A DNA stretch of 64,000 bases from Khoudiadiopia massiliensis (GCA_900290095.1 OKQS01000001.1:550431-614430), one strand, 5' to 3'; counted from the stretch's first letter, positions 24,886 through 33,369 are shown. The notes: a model not told the origin generated them from the letters alone. Numbers and translations are program-made.

Positions 24886-26158
24886 GGCAAACACCCTCTT
24901 TATATTCAAAATATTCAATAAAATTATCGATAAAGGCCCGACCCCAGGGGCCGGCCTCCAGGAAAAGCCTACTTTGACCCGTCTTATCCGGGCAAAAAAG
25001 CCTTTTCAACTTGTCCAAATCTTCCGGTCGCTCCGGCTTTTGATCTTTAACTGATAGGGCCTTATCTAAATAATCGAAAATTAAATATAGGGCCTCCCTC
25101 TCCCTTCTCAGCTCATCTCCCTGCAAATCTGTCCCTTTGCCTTCATAAACAGTTCTTTTTAAAAACAAGTCCATGTTTTTTTCCCCGGCCCTCCCCCTCT
25201 TCAAGTCAATTGGATTTTTCCTGATAAACTGACAAACTCCGGCATTAGCAGGATCGACATTTAATAGGTGGGAATTCAATGGGCTTTCTTCTTTTCTCCC
25301 TGCGGTTTCATAAAATATGGCCGTTATAGACAGGGCCAAAATCAACAGGATTTTTAGATATTTTCTCTTTTTTTCTTTCTTCTTATCATATTTTTCCAGG
25401 TCCTTTATCAAGGCCTTTATCGAGCCGTATCTTTCCTCTGGTTTTTCTTTGATGCAGAGCCCTATAATTCTTTCCATGTCCTTGGAAATCTCCGGTCTCA
25501 AGGTCCTCAAGGGCTTATATATAAAGTCGTCTGAAGCCGGGTCCAGACCCGAAAGCAGCCTGTACATGGTCATGCCAAGGCCGTATATGTCGGTTCTTTC
25601 ATCGATTTGCTTGCCCGTGTATTGTTCGGGCGGAGCATAGCCCCTGCTGGCATAGAAATTTTGAGGAAAAATATCCCTGCAATTGGAAGACCTGGAAACT
25701 CCGAAATCAATCAGCTTCATCCGTCCCTTGTCACTTATCAAAATATTTGATGGCTTCATATCCGAATATATGACTTTATTTTTGAGTGAATGGAGGTAGG
25801 CCAGGCAGTCAGCCAATTCCATAAACCTGACCCCCACCTCTTTTTCATTGAGTCTGCCCTTAGTCGCAACAATTTCTTCCAGGCTCTTGCCGGGGATATA
25901 TTCCATAATCAGGCAGATCCACTTGTCCGTATTAAAGATTTCAAGGATCTTGGGAAGCAGGAGGTGGTCCAGGTCTTTCAAGATCCTTGCCTCTTCAAGT
26001 AGGTCCCTGCCGTAAAAGTGCCCATCCTCTCCTCTTTTTTCCACCAGCTTCATTGCCCACTTCTTCTTCAAGACCCTATCCTCGACAAGGTAGACCCTGG
26101 ACATGCCTCCCCTGCCCAACTCCTCAATTATCCTGTATTTGCCAATATATTCTTTCAT
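24869..26158 (-). CDS. Membrane Ser/Thr protein kinase
   Basis: 429 residues. Residues 5-258 form a eukaryote-like kinase: GRGGMS glycine loop 15-20, K37 in AMKLVE, catalytic loop YSDMKPSNIL with D133 and N138, DFG at 151-153 and APPEQY at 175-180. The HRD Arg is Ser (YSD), so it is a non-RD kinase, possibly not controlled by activation-loop phosphorylation. A basic juxtamembrane stretch and one transmembrane helix (about 267-284) follow, then about 145 residues outside the membrane without PASTA repeats, so it is not the PrkC type. A metal-dependent phosphatase gene of PrpC type is not adjacent; a phosphoesterase gene lies two genes downstream. Confidence 0.88.
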   Translation of the reverse strand: MKEYIGKYRIIEELGRGGMSRVYLVEDRVLKKKWAMKLVEKRGEDGHFYGRDLLEEARILKDLDHLLLPKILEIFNTDKWICLIMEYIPGKSLEEIVATKGRLNEKEVGVRFMELADCLAYLHSLKNKVIYSDMKPSNILISDKGRMKLIDFGVSRSSNCRDIFPQNFYASRGYAPPEQYTGKQIDERTDIYGLGMTMYRLLSGLDPASDDFIYKPLRTLRPEISKDMERIIGLCIKEKPEERYGSIKALIKDLEKYDKKKEKKRKYLKILLILALSITAIFYETAGRKEESPLNSHLLNVDPANAGVCQFIRKNPIDLKRGRAGEKNMDLFLKRTVYEGKGTDLQGDELRREREALYLIFDYLDKALSVKDQKPERPEDLDKLKRLFCPDKTGQSRLFLEAGPWGRAFIDNFIEYFEYKEGVCLGKEL

Positions 26159-26210
26159 AACCTGAGTTTATCAGGATTTGTGTTTCAAGGGTTTCTCAAA
26201 ATGTTCCAGT

Positions 26211-26250
26211 ATTAAAAAAAAAGAAGACCCGGCTCTATCCGGATCCTCTC
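26211..26250 (-). terminator. Terminator of copA
   Basis: On the minus strand GATCCGG pairs with CCGGGTC around ATAGAG, then TTCTTTTTTTTT. It lies between copA and the kinase gene. Confidence 0.8.
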
Positions 26251-26303
26251 TTAATTGTTGTTCTATAAAAATTGTTTTTTAATAGGTAGCGGCTATTGAA
26301 GGC

Positions 26304-28637
26304 CTATCGCTTAACCTTGAAGTATCTGAGTGTAAGGGCATTTGCAACCACAAAGATCGACGACAGACTCATGGCCGCCGAAGCTATCATGGGGTTGAGC
26401 CTGATGCCGAATGAAGGATATAGGAGGCCTGCTGCCAGGGGTATGCATAAAACATTGTAGAAGAAGGCCCAGAAATAGTTTTCTTTTATCTTTTTCATGG
26501 TCTTCTTCGACAGGTCATAGGCGGCTATGACGTCCATCAGGTCCGACCTGACCAGGACCACATCCGCCGACTCCATGGCCACATCAGTTCCGGCTCCAAC
26601 AGCTATGCCGATGTCGGCCCTGGCGAGGGCAGGAGCATCGTTGATCCCGTCTCCAACCATACAAATCTTGCCCTGACCTGAGCCCAGGCCCTTGATCTCC
26701 TTTTCCTTATCCTCGGGCAGGAGGCCCGCCCTAAATGAGCTCAGGTCCAGGTCGGACCCTATGGCCTTAGCCGTCCGCTCATTGTCTCCTGTCAGCATAA
26801 TGGTCCTTATTCCCCTCTTTTTGAGGGTTTTTAAGGCCTTCTTACTTGACTCTTTGACCGGGTCCATTGCTGCAATTATTCCGCAGGCTTCATATGAAAA
26901 TGCAAAATACATGGGGGTCTTGCCCTCATCAGCAAGCCTGGCCTCATCCGACCCCGCAAAGTCGAAGTCCACCCCGTATTCTTCCATTAGGGCCTTGTTG
27001 CCCGCCAATATATCCAGGATCTTTCCATTTTCCCTGAGGACCTTTCCCTTTATTCCCCGGCCGGGAATGCCCTCAAAAAGCTTAACTTCAGCAAGTTCCA
27101 GCTTTTCTTCTTCAGCCTTCTCAAGTATGGCTTCGGCCAAGGGCTGCTCAGATGATTTTTCAAGGCTGGCCGCCAGCTTCAAAAATTCGGTCTCCGTATA
27201 TGCATCAGAATACAAAATTATATCGGTCAGGACGGGCTTACCTTCAGTTATTGTCCCTGTTTTATCAAAGACAAAGGTGTCAGCCTCTTCCAACTCCTGG
27301 AGGGCGGCTGCTGATTTTATCAATAGCCCGTTTTCAGCTCCCTTGCCCGTTGCCACCATTATTACTACCGGTGTGGCCAGGCCCAGGGCACAGGGGCATG
27401 AAATAACCAGGACCGAGATTGCCAGGCCCAGTGAAAACTCAAATCCCGCCCCCTTCATCATCCAAACCGCAAATACGGAAATCGCGATAACTATAACGGT
27501 CGGGACAAATACGGCGGAAATCTTGTCTGCCAGGGACTGGATGGGGGCCTTGCCGGCATTGGCCTCCTTGACCAGTTCTATTATTTTAGAAAGCATGGTA
27601 TCCTCTCCGACAGCCTTGGCTTCCATAGTAAAGGCCCCGGTTTTGTTCATGGTGGCACCGATAAGCTTGTCCCCCTCTTCCTTCAAAACCGGTATGCTCT
27701 CGCCGCTTATGGCCGATTCATCCACAGAGCTCCTTCCGGTCAATAAAACCCCGTCCACCGGGATTCTCTCACCCGGCTTAACGGAAAGAATATCCCCTAC
27801 CCCAACCTCATCTATGGGGATTTCCAACTCTTTCCCGTCTCTGACTATCCTGGCTACGTTAGGTCTGAGCCCCATTAGCTTCTTTATAGAAGAACCCGTT
27901 TTAATCTTTGATTTGACTTCCATATACTTGCCCAGGCTTATAAGGGTCAAGATGGTTACCACCCCCTCAAAATACAGTTGGTGGCGGTATGCCTCGACAA
28001 GATCTGTCAGGCCATGAGCTATCCCGTAATTTATGCGAAAAAGCGCAAAGACCCCGTATAAAAATGAGGCCCCCGCCCCGATTCCGACCAATGAGTCCAT
28101 GTTTGGCATGGCCCTGAAAAGCCCCTTAAATCCCCTTATAAATATAAGCCTGTTTGCAAAGAGGACGGGCAGGGTTATGAGCATTTGAACCAGGGCAAAG
28201 TTGGCCGCCCCCTCGTATCCCTCCAGCCAAGACGGCAAGGGGAGGCCAACCATAGGCCCCATGGCCACATACATAATGGCGATTAAAAAAGGAAAGGATA
28301 TTATAAGCCTCTTTTTCATATCCTCGGCTTCTTGCTCGAATATTGATTTTTCTTCAGTCTTGGCCTTCTCCGGCCTCCTTTCAACCCTATCGTCTCCGCC
28401 GGTCAGGGTCTGATCAAAATCAGCCTCATAGCCCGCCTTCTTCACTGCATCAATGATCTGATCCGAAGTGATCGCCTCAGACTCGTAGCTGACGTCCATA
28501 GAATTGGTCATAAGGCTAACATTGGCCTCTTCCACCCCGTCAAGCTTCTTAACAGCCTTCTCGACATTGGCTTGGCAGGAGGCACAGAACATTCCTTTGA
28601 CGGAATATCTCTCTTTTTTTATCAATTTTTCTCCCAC
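26304..28637 (-). CDS. copA: Copper-exporting P1B-type ATPase
   Basis: 777 residues. One N-terminal heavy-metal domain with CASC (C18, C21), eight predicted transmembrane helices, the ion-site CPC in SCPCALGLATP, phosphorylation site DKTGTITEGK, and hinge GDGINDAPAL. The CPC plus NY/YN and MxxSS-type motifs near the C-terminus (FYNVLCIPLAAG, AAMSLSSIFVVANAL) indicate Cu(I) export. The ORF opens with a GTG at 28637 (AAAGGA upstream); a TTG at 28625 after GGGAG is the alternative. No CopY or CsoR gene is adjacent, but an Fe-S metallochaperone-like gene lies 2.2 kb upstream across IS debris. Confidence 0.95.
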   Translation of the reverse strand: MGEKLIKKERYSVKGMFCASCQANVEKAVKKLDGVEEANVSLMTNSMDVSYESEAITSDQIIDAVKKAGYEADFDQTLTGGDDRVERRPEKAKTEEKSIFEQEAEDMKKRLIISFPFLIAIMYVAMGPMVGLPLPSWLEGYEGAANFALVQMLITLPVLFANRLIFIRGFKGLFRAMPNMDSLVGIGAGASFLYGVFALFRINYGIAHGLTDLVEAYRHQLYFEGVVTILTLISLGKYMEVKSKIKTGSSIKKLMGLRPNVARIVRDGKELEIPIDEVGVGDILSVKPGERIPVDGVLLTGRSSVDESAISGESIPVLKEEGDKLIGATMNKTGAFTMEAKAVGEDTMLSKIIELVKEANAGKAPIQSLADKISAVFVPTVIVIAISVFAVWMMKGAGFEFSLGLAISVLVISCPCALGLATPVVIMVATGKGAENGLLIKSAAALQELEEADTFVFDKTGTITEGKPVLTDIILYSDAYTETEFLKLAASLEKSSEQPLAEAILEKAEEEKLELAEVKLFEGIPGRGIKGKVLRENGKILDILAGNKALMEEYGVDFDFAGSDEARLADEGKTPMYFAFSYEACGIIAAMDPVKESSKKALKTLKKRGIRTIMLTGDNERTAKAIGSDLDLSSFRAGLLPEDKEKEIKGLGSGQGKICMVGDGINDAPALARADIGIAVGAGTDVAMESADVVLVRSDLMDVIAAYDLSKKTMKKIKENYFWAFFYNVLCIPLAAGLLYPSFGIRLNPMIASAAMSLSSIFVVANALTLRYFKVKR

Positions 28638-28772
28638 TATAAAAGTCCTTTCAAATAAGCTTTATTGACAATTTACTACTATTGTTACCCAGAATAAATA
28701 CCTTCAAAAATATTGTAAATATATGTTGACAATCTATCCACCTATCTAGTAAACTTTAGCTATCAAATTAGT
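28638..28772. other. copA upstream region and left border of the accessory island
   Basis: AT-rich, non-coding. It holds copA's promoter region (no clear minus-strand consensus pair found) and two plus-strand TTGACA hexamers, at 28665-28670 and 28726-28731. The second is followed after 18 bases by TAAACT (28750-28755) and could drive the short plus-strand RNA noted next. Confidence 0.5.
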
Positions 28773-28866
28773 GGCTCTTTGTCAAATGGCCTTGGTGGAC
28801 ATTTCGCATGATTAAATAGTCTTTAAAGGTTGTCTAATCCCTTAGGGGTTAGGCAGCCTTTTTTAT
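28762..28866 (+). ncRNA. Candidate small RNA with strong terminator
   Basis: A possible plus-strand promoter (TTGACA 28726, TAAACT 28750) is followed about 65 bases after the presumed start by a terminator: AAAGGTTGTCTAATCC (28825-28840) pairs with GGGTTAGGCAGCCTTT around CTTAG, then TTTT. No ORF lies between. The predicted transcript of about 100 nt starts at the ISL3-like end. Either a real sRNA or transcription debris of the IS. Confidence 0.3.
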
Positions 28867-28964
28867 TTTCCAGTCGTTTTATTTCATTCTTTCAAAATCA
28901 GGAATTACTACCTTGAATATTAAATTTCGTTTTTCAATTAGTCAGATGTCCTCTGACTAATTGT

Positions 28965-29420
28965 CTATTTTATTTTTTCTCTTTCATAATAATGAACATA
29001 CATCTGCATTTGTCCTAAATCTTGGTGTGTTAAATCTCCAATCTTTAAATCTATCAAGACAAAGCATTTCAGTATGTAGTTATAAAACACTAAATCTATT
29101 CTGAAATGTCTTCCATCAAAGGTAAATCTTTGCTGCCTTGTACTCCAATTTGATTTTACCGTTTCTTCCAAATAAAAGTTCCTCGCCTTTTCATTTTCAA
29201 CACGCATAAGACTTCGATAATGTGTCCAACTCAATTCGCTACGCAGTGCGTAGCCATTTGGAAAAGTAAGATAAAATTGTCTCATGTTCTTAAGATTTGT
29301 AACTGTAAAGCCTTTACCAAAGTCTTTTGTCATCTGTTTAGACAATTCTAGCAATAAACCTTGCCCATATTCTGCTGTATCTTTGCCACTCTGTTCGCAA
29401 TAATATCTCCTCCGACATAG
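28965..29420 (-). pseudogene. YhcG/DUF1016 (PDDEXK-type) nuclease gene, internally deleted
   Basis: The reading frame joins the family's N-terminal part (LSKQMTKDFGKGFTVTNLKN, SELSWTHYRSLMRVENEKA, SNWSTRQ) directly to its C-terminal nuclease part (FDGRHFRIDLVFYNYILKCF, VLIDLKIGDLTHQDLGQMQM). In complete members roughly 100 residues lie between these. The extreme N-terminus continues upstream of the first ATG (29354) in frame to about 29420 without a start, and the C-terminus ends early. The D and the ExK-like IDLK residues remain. YhcG proteins are often linked to restriction-modification loci; none is present here. Confidence 0.75.
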
Positions 29421-29432
29421 GAACTGAAGTGC

Positions 29433-29640
29433 TTAGAAAAGATATTTCCAATATAGAAGAATGATAGTTGCTAATATAAATTTCTTTAGTTTGTCTATAA
29501 AGCATAAGTGCTCAAAAAGGTCGTTAAAAGGCGGGTCGTATGCGATGAAAGCATTATCTATAATTCTCGAAACAGTATTAATAGAAACATAATTTCTATT
29601 AGCCATATCTTTTTTCAGAAACATTTGTAATGCGAAATGG
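29433..29640 (-). pseudogene. ISL3 transposase fragment
   Basis: 63 residues from an ATG at 29624, and open a little further upstream. YVSINTVSRIIDNAFIAYDP is the helix-turn-helix segment of ISL3 transposases and FNDLFEHLCFID matches the region leading to the first catalytic Asp, which is then lost by frameshift or deletion. Not functional. Confidence 0.55.
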
Positions 29641-29664
29641 TCTTCATGTCTTTTTTTGTATCAA

Positions 29665-29721
29665 AAATGGTGTTGGTGGACCGCTGATCATTTTCTGATC
29701 AGCGGTCCACCAACACCATTT
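29665..29721. repeat. Perfect 26-bp inverted repeat (hairpin) with 5-nt loop
   Basis: Left arm 29665-29690 and right arm 29696-29721 are exact reverse complements; the loop is TTTTC. The arms contain TTGGTGGACCGCTGATCA. It abuts the right end of the ISL3-like remnant, and the outer part resembles the IS end itself. Confidence 0.95.
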
Positions 29722-29811
29722 ATTTTAGAGCCAAAATAAAAATCAGGAGAATGCGGAAATCAAAACTGAAAACCACATTCTTCTGACCAATTCCCAACCA
29801 ACTGCCGGTTC

Positions 29812-30444
29812 TTACTTATCACCCAACTTACCAACTTGCGTAAATTCCTTATCCCCAATACGCATCTTCTTATAAGTGAACTTTACTCGCATCATCCTGC
29901 TAATAATATACTCATCCGTTATCAGCACAAAAAATTGCTTTTCTTTTTTATTCACCAAGTAATACTGTTCACTGCCAATACTCTCTACCGCTTTACCGAA
30001 TTCAAACGTATCAAACAAAGGAATACCACCGGACAAAGTAGTAATACCCCCGATAAAATTATCCATAAACTTTTCAGACGAATTTGGAATAAACTTCGTC
30101 ACTGTGAGCATAATAATTTCAGCGTCTTCATATTCATCGCGAATAATTTGTTCCTTCATCTTGATTTTCTTACGAACACCCAATTTTGCATTAAGACCAT
30201 ACTTCGCTAAATCAATAGGCTTCTTAATGATTGACAAATCAATAGCATTGTCTTTATCCAACAAATAGTCGACAGTAACACCCAGCGCATCCGCAATCAC
30301 CTTCAAATTTGCAACATCCGGCAGACCGCGATCACCTTCCCACTTCGCTACCGCAGCACGCGAAACCATAATCATTTCAGCAAGTTCTTCCTGAGTTAAA
30401 CCCGCTTCCACGCGCGCATTTCTGATTTTTTCTCCTAACAACAT
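29812..30444 (-). CDS. XRE-family transcriptional regulator with C-terminal PH-like domain
   Basis: 210 residues from an ATG at 30444 behind AAAGGAG. Residues 4-62 are a classic XRE helix-turn-helix (GEKIRNARVEAGLTQEELAE, SRAAVAKWEGDRGLPDVANL, YLLDKD). The rest is a poorly defined alpha/beta region (EDAEIIMLTVTKFIPNS, EQYYLVNKKEKQFFVLITDE) resembling bacterial PH/short sensor domains; ligand unknown. Codon use is more AT-rich than in the pyr or atp genes. It probably acts on the palindromic sites just upstream. Confidence 0.8.
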   Translation of the reverse strand: MLLGEKIRNARVEAGLTQEELAEMIMVSRAAVAKWEGDRGLPDVANLKVIADALGVTVDYLLDKDNAIDLSIIKKPIDLAKYGLNAKLGVRKKIKMKEQIIRDEYEDAEIIMLTVTKFIPNSSEKFMDNFIGGITTLSGGIPLFDTFEFGKAVESIGSEQYYLVNKKEKQFFVLITDEYIISRMMRVKFTYKKMRIGDKEFTQVGKLGDK

Positions 30445-30875
30445 CGTATAACTCCTTTCATTGGCTATGAGTTTTCGTTCTTAACGATTATTTGTTTTGC
30501 TCGTAATGCAATTAATAATCGCACTGCGTAATTACATACTAACGAGCAACATATGAAAAGAAAAGTAACGAACGAGAACACAAACGTTACGAATCGTAAC
30601 ATGGCATTTTCTTAGCACACGCACACATAATTATGTGAAAATAGCTGTTTCAAAAGAAATTTATACAAAACTAACAGAGAACGTACGGAATAAGGCAACA
30701 GAAACATACGTTTGTTGTCAAACGCAAGGATCCACGCGCGCAACAACAGCTGCTAATCCACTTTTGACATCAATACAACACTCTCAACCCCTATGGTTAT
30801 GGGGAACATATCCACGCTCGTAGATGGAAACATATCAAAGATTGGCTCTCGTTTGTAGGAACATATCGACTGTAA
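30445..30875. other. Intergenic region with repeated CGTTA/TAACG palindromes
   Basis: No credible gene; one 62-codon plus-strand frame lacks a ribosome binding site. The part next to the XRE gene contains a 15-bp palindrome GTTACGAATCGTAAC (30586-30600), CGTTCTTAACG (30476-30486), and the inverted pair TTGCTCGT (30497-30504)/AACGAGCAA (30541-30549). These look like operators. Bases 30650-30875 show nothing I recognise. Confidence 0.5.
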
Positions 30876-31355
<480 letters not shown>

Positions 31356-31370
31356 ATTCTTAGACTCCAT

Positions 31371-31623
31371 ATTTTCATTATAATTTCTTTTTTAAACTAG
31401 GTAAAACCAATTTCATATACTTGTCATTTATTAATAGCGTCAAACATTTTAGCTGGTGTTAATTTACTTAGCTCCCTGTTGTCAGCCAACGCACGTGTAG
31501 CTTTTTTGTGTATAAACACATCAGCGTCATGTTACCCATTGCTCGGCATTCTTCTAATGAACCCAAATACATGGAATGGCAACCCTTTTTTAGACAATTT
31601 ATAACCGAACATTATCAAGCTTG
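31371..31623. other. Non-coding stretch with an unidentified gene remnant
   Basis: No intact gene. On the minus strand about 31424-31531 a 35-codon frame without a start reads HDADVFIHKKATRALADNRE and ends KMFDAINK before TGA; its composition looks protein-like and suggests the tail of a decayed gene. Family not recognised. Confidence 0.35.
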
Positions 31624-31747
31624 AAAGTTTCTTTAGATTATAAAATATATTCTCAGACAATCAAGGGTAAAGGCTTCGCCCAAATTTCGTTGAAATTTGC
31701 CCTTGACAGTCTGTTCATATATTTTATTTAATTTATGAAACTTCCAG
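31624..31747. repeat. Large imperfect nested inverted repeat
   Basis: GAAAGTTTC... at the left and ...GAAACTTCC at the right are inverted; inside them ATAAAATATAT/ATATATTTTAT, AGAC/TCTG-type and TCAAGGG/CCCTTGA pair, and the centre has two small hairpins (GGC TTC GCC and AAATTTC GTT GAAATTT). The whole can fold into one long branched hairpin. It lies directly after the IS3 transposase remnant. Confidence 0.75.
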
Positions 31748-31753
31748 AGCTTT

Positions 31754-32590
31754 TTATTCTGCTTTTCTATATTCTACTGGTGTTTTATATCCTAAAGATC
31801 CATGAATTCTTAGGTTATTATACCAATATACGTATTCTGCTAATTTTAGATTAAGTTCTTGGAAATTAGTAAAGTTCTCCTGATATATGAATTCTGTCTT
31901 CATTACTTTATTGACTGCTTCGCTTACTGCGTTATCATATGGGCTTCCTTTTTTACTTAGCGATCTTTTTATCCCAAATACCTTTAATATTTCTTCTATT
32001 TTTATATTTTTAAATTCTCTTCCTCTGTCTGTGTGAAATATTTTTATACGATTTAGTGGCTGCCTTATTGAGTAAAATGCTTCTGCTACTAGATTTGCAT
32101 CTTTGTTTTTACCTGATGAGTATCCTATTATTTCACGGCTGTTTAAGTCTATTATTAAACATATATAATTCCATGTTTTTCCTACTCTTACATATGTTAG
32201 GTCGCTTACTATTGCTTCTAAATAGTCTCTATTGTCAAATTATCTATTTAAAAGGTTAGGGATGTCTTCTTCGTTGCATTTGGATCTTATTACTTTATAT
32301 TGTGCTACTGTATAGTTTGAGACTAGGCCATTTTTCTTCATTATTCGGCCTATTTTTCTTCTCGATATTTTATATCCAATTTTCCCTAGTTCTTTTTTTA
32401 TTTTGCGTGTTCCATAGTTGTTTCTACTTCTTCTGAATATTTCTTTTATTTCTTCTATTAGTTTTTCATCTTCATCTAATTTCACATCTTTTTCTTTGTT
32501 CAAATGATAATAGACTAAACTTCTTGTGACCCCAAGTAGTCTACACATTGCACTAATGCTATATTTATCTCGGTTCGAGATAATGAGGTC
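31754..32590 (-). pseudogene. IS3-family transposase OrfB, interrupted by a stop codon
   Basis: The OrfB frame begins at the A6 slippery run (near 32592) as [20 protein letters not shown] and runs through NYGTRKIKKELGKIGYKISR to NLLNR, then TAA (about 32240), then resumes in the same frame as FDNRDYLEAIVSDLTYVRVG. The DDE residues are visible in VSDLTYV, FHTDRGREF and NAVSEAVNKVMKTE, and the end is HGSLGYKTPVEYRKAE. One nonsense codon inactivates an otherwise well preserved IS150-type integrase domain. Confidence 0.85.
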
Positions 32591-32717
32591 TATTTTTTGA
32601 CTAACAGTAGTGCAGCTTGCTTTAAAATATCATTCTCCATTTCAACCTGTTTCAATTTTTTACGAAGTCTGATTATCTCTTTTTGTTTCGCATCCACATT
32701 ATCAAAATGGTTACTCT
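32590..32717 (-). pseudogene. IS3 OrfA C-terminal fragment
   Basis: About 42 codons remain after an in-frame stop: [20 protein letters not shown] and [12 protein letters not shown], the leucine-zipper tail typical of IS3 OrfA, ending at TAG in the slippery run CAAAAAATAG. The helix-turn-helix part is missing. Confidence 0.75.
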
Positions 32718-33060
32718 AAGCAGCACACCAACTATTTATTTTTTGAGTTTTAAACTTTGGTAGAAGTCTTGAACTCTTTATATTTACATAACTATTTGCC
32801 TCTATCACTATTATGACACGAAACCCTGCACAATGATCTAAAATTTTCAATTCTAACAAGTCTTTTTCAGTATTTTTAACTTCATAAAAACCTCTTTTGC
32901 AATAATGCCTAATTCTTCTTTAGTTGTTAAATTTTTTTATTTTACCATCATCGTTCCCCTGATTTTCAATTAATCTTCTTAGGTTATATAAGAAGTACAT
33001 ATCTTTTTAATCTTAAAGTTTTTAAGTCTTAATTTTAAAATTTTCAATCTTAGATATTAT
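32718..33060. other. AT-rich stretch without recognisable gene
   Basis: About 340 bases between the IS3 remnant and the RlmD fragment. Only short broken frames are present on the minus strand (for example KKLKILKK-like and SRLLPKFKTQK). I see no RNA, repeat or promoter that I could support. Confidence 0.5.
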
Positions 33061-33369
33061 TTAAATCATTCCAAAATGCTCTAAAGCATCTTCGATTGCT
33101 TTTTCTTTTTCTTCTGGGCAATTTGGCACTCTTTGATTTTCTTTCTTACTAAAATTATAATTTTCTCTCTCTATTAGACCATGTTTCCTTTTTATTTGTG
33201 CAATATATAGGCTTGAAACTTTTAGTCCGTATTTATCTAACACATACTTTTTAATTTCTCCATAAGTTGCGTCTTTTGAAAAGTCAATTTCAGATAATTC
33301 ATCTTCCCCTATTTCTATATCTAAATGATGTTCTGTATTTAGTTTGGACAACAGAGCTACTGTCTCCAC
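33061..33369 (-). pseudogene. C-terminal tail fragment of an RlmD-type 23S rRNA methyltransferase
   Basis: The frame begins HVETVALLSKL, the very end of the RlmD/RumA catalytic domain, and continues into the 80-residue extension found on many clostridial copies (ATYGEIKKYVLDKYGLKVSS, LYIAQIKRKHGLIERENYN, EDALEHFGMI). The methyltransferase domain is absent: a stop codon lies a few residues upstream. The listed start is a GTG at 33369 without a ribosome binding site. It may still be translated as an independent small protein, but a fragment is more likely. Confidence 0.65.

Larger units (their letters stand above)
28773..29732 (-). mobile_element. ISL3-family-like element remnant
   Basis: Left end GGCTCTTTGTCAAATGGC... 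(28773-28800) and right end on the minus strand GGCTCTAAAATAAATGG... (ending 29732) share GGCTCT, AAATGG and TTGGTGGAC, so they look like terminal inverted repeats. GGCTCTTTGTCAA is the typical ISL3 end. The interior holds an ISL3 transposase fragment and a deleted YhcG gene. The right end is enlarged by a 26-bp palindrome. Confidence 0.6.
31754..32717 (-). mobile_element. IS3-family (IS150-like) insertion sequence, decayed
   Basis: Contains the tail of OrfA, the A6 frameshift site CAAAAAATAG joining OrfA to OrfB, and the interrupted OrfB. The N-terminal part of OrfA and the right terminal repeat are missing, so the element is truncated and cannot move on its own. Confidence 0.8.

Noticed and set aside
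26692..28017. 441-codon open frame on the plus strand
   Set aside because: It lies wholly antisense to copA, is Ser/Ala/Pro-rich with no domain, and has no ribosome binding site; a shadow of copA codon use.
28965..29420. Active restriction or defence system around the YhcG-like gene
   Set aside because: The gene is internally deleted and truncated and no methyltransferase, specificity or helicase gene is nearby.
30635..30823. 62-codon plus-strand frame near the XRE gene
   Set aside because: No ribosome binding site, low complexity Thr/Ala composition and no similarity to a known family.
32056..32259. 67-codon plus-strand frame rich in Leu
   Set aside because: Antisense to the IS3 transposase; leucine richness follows from the opposite strand.
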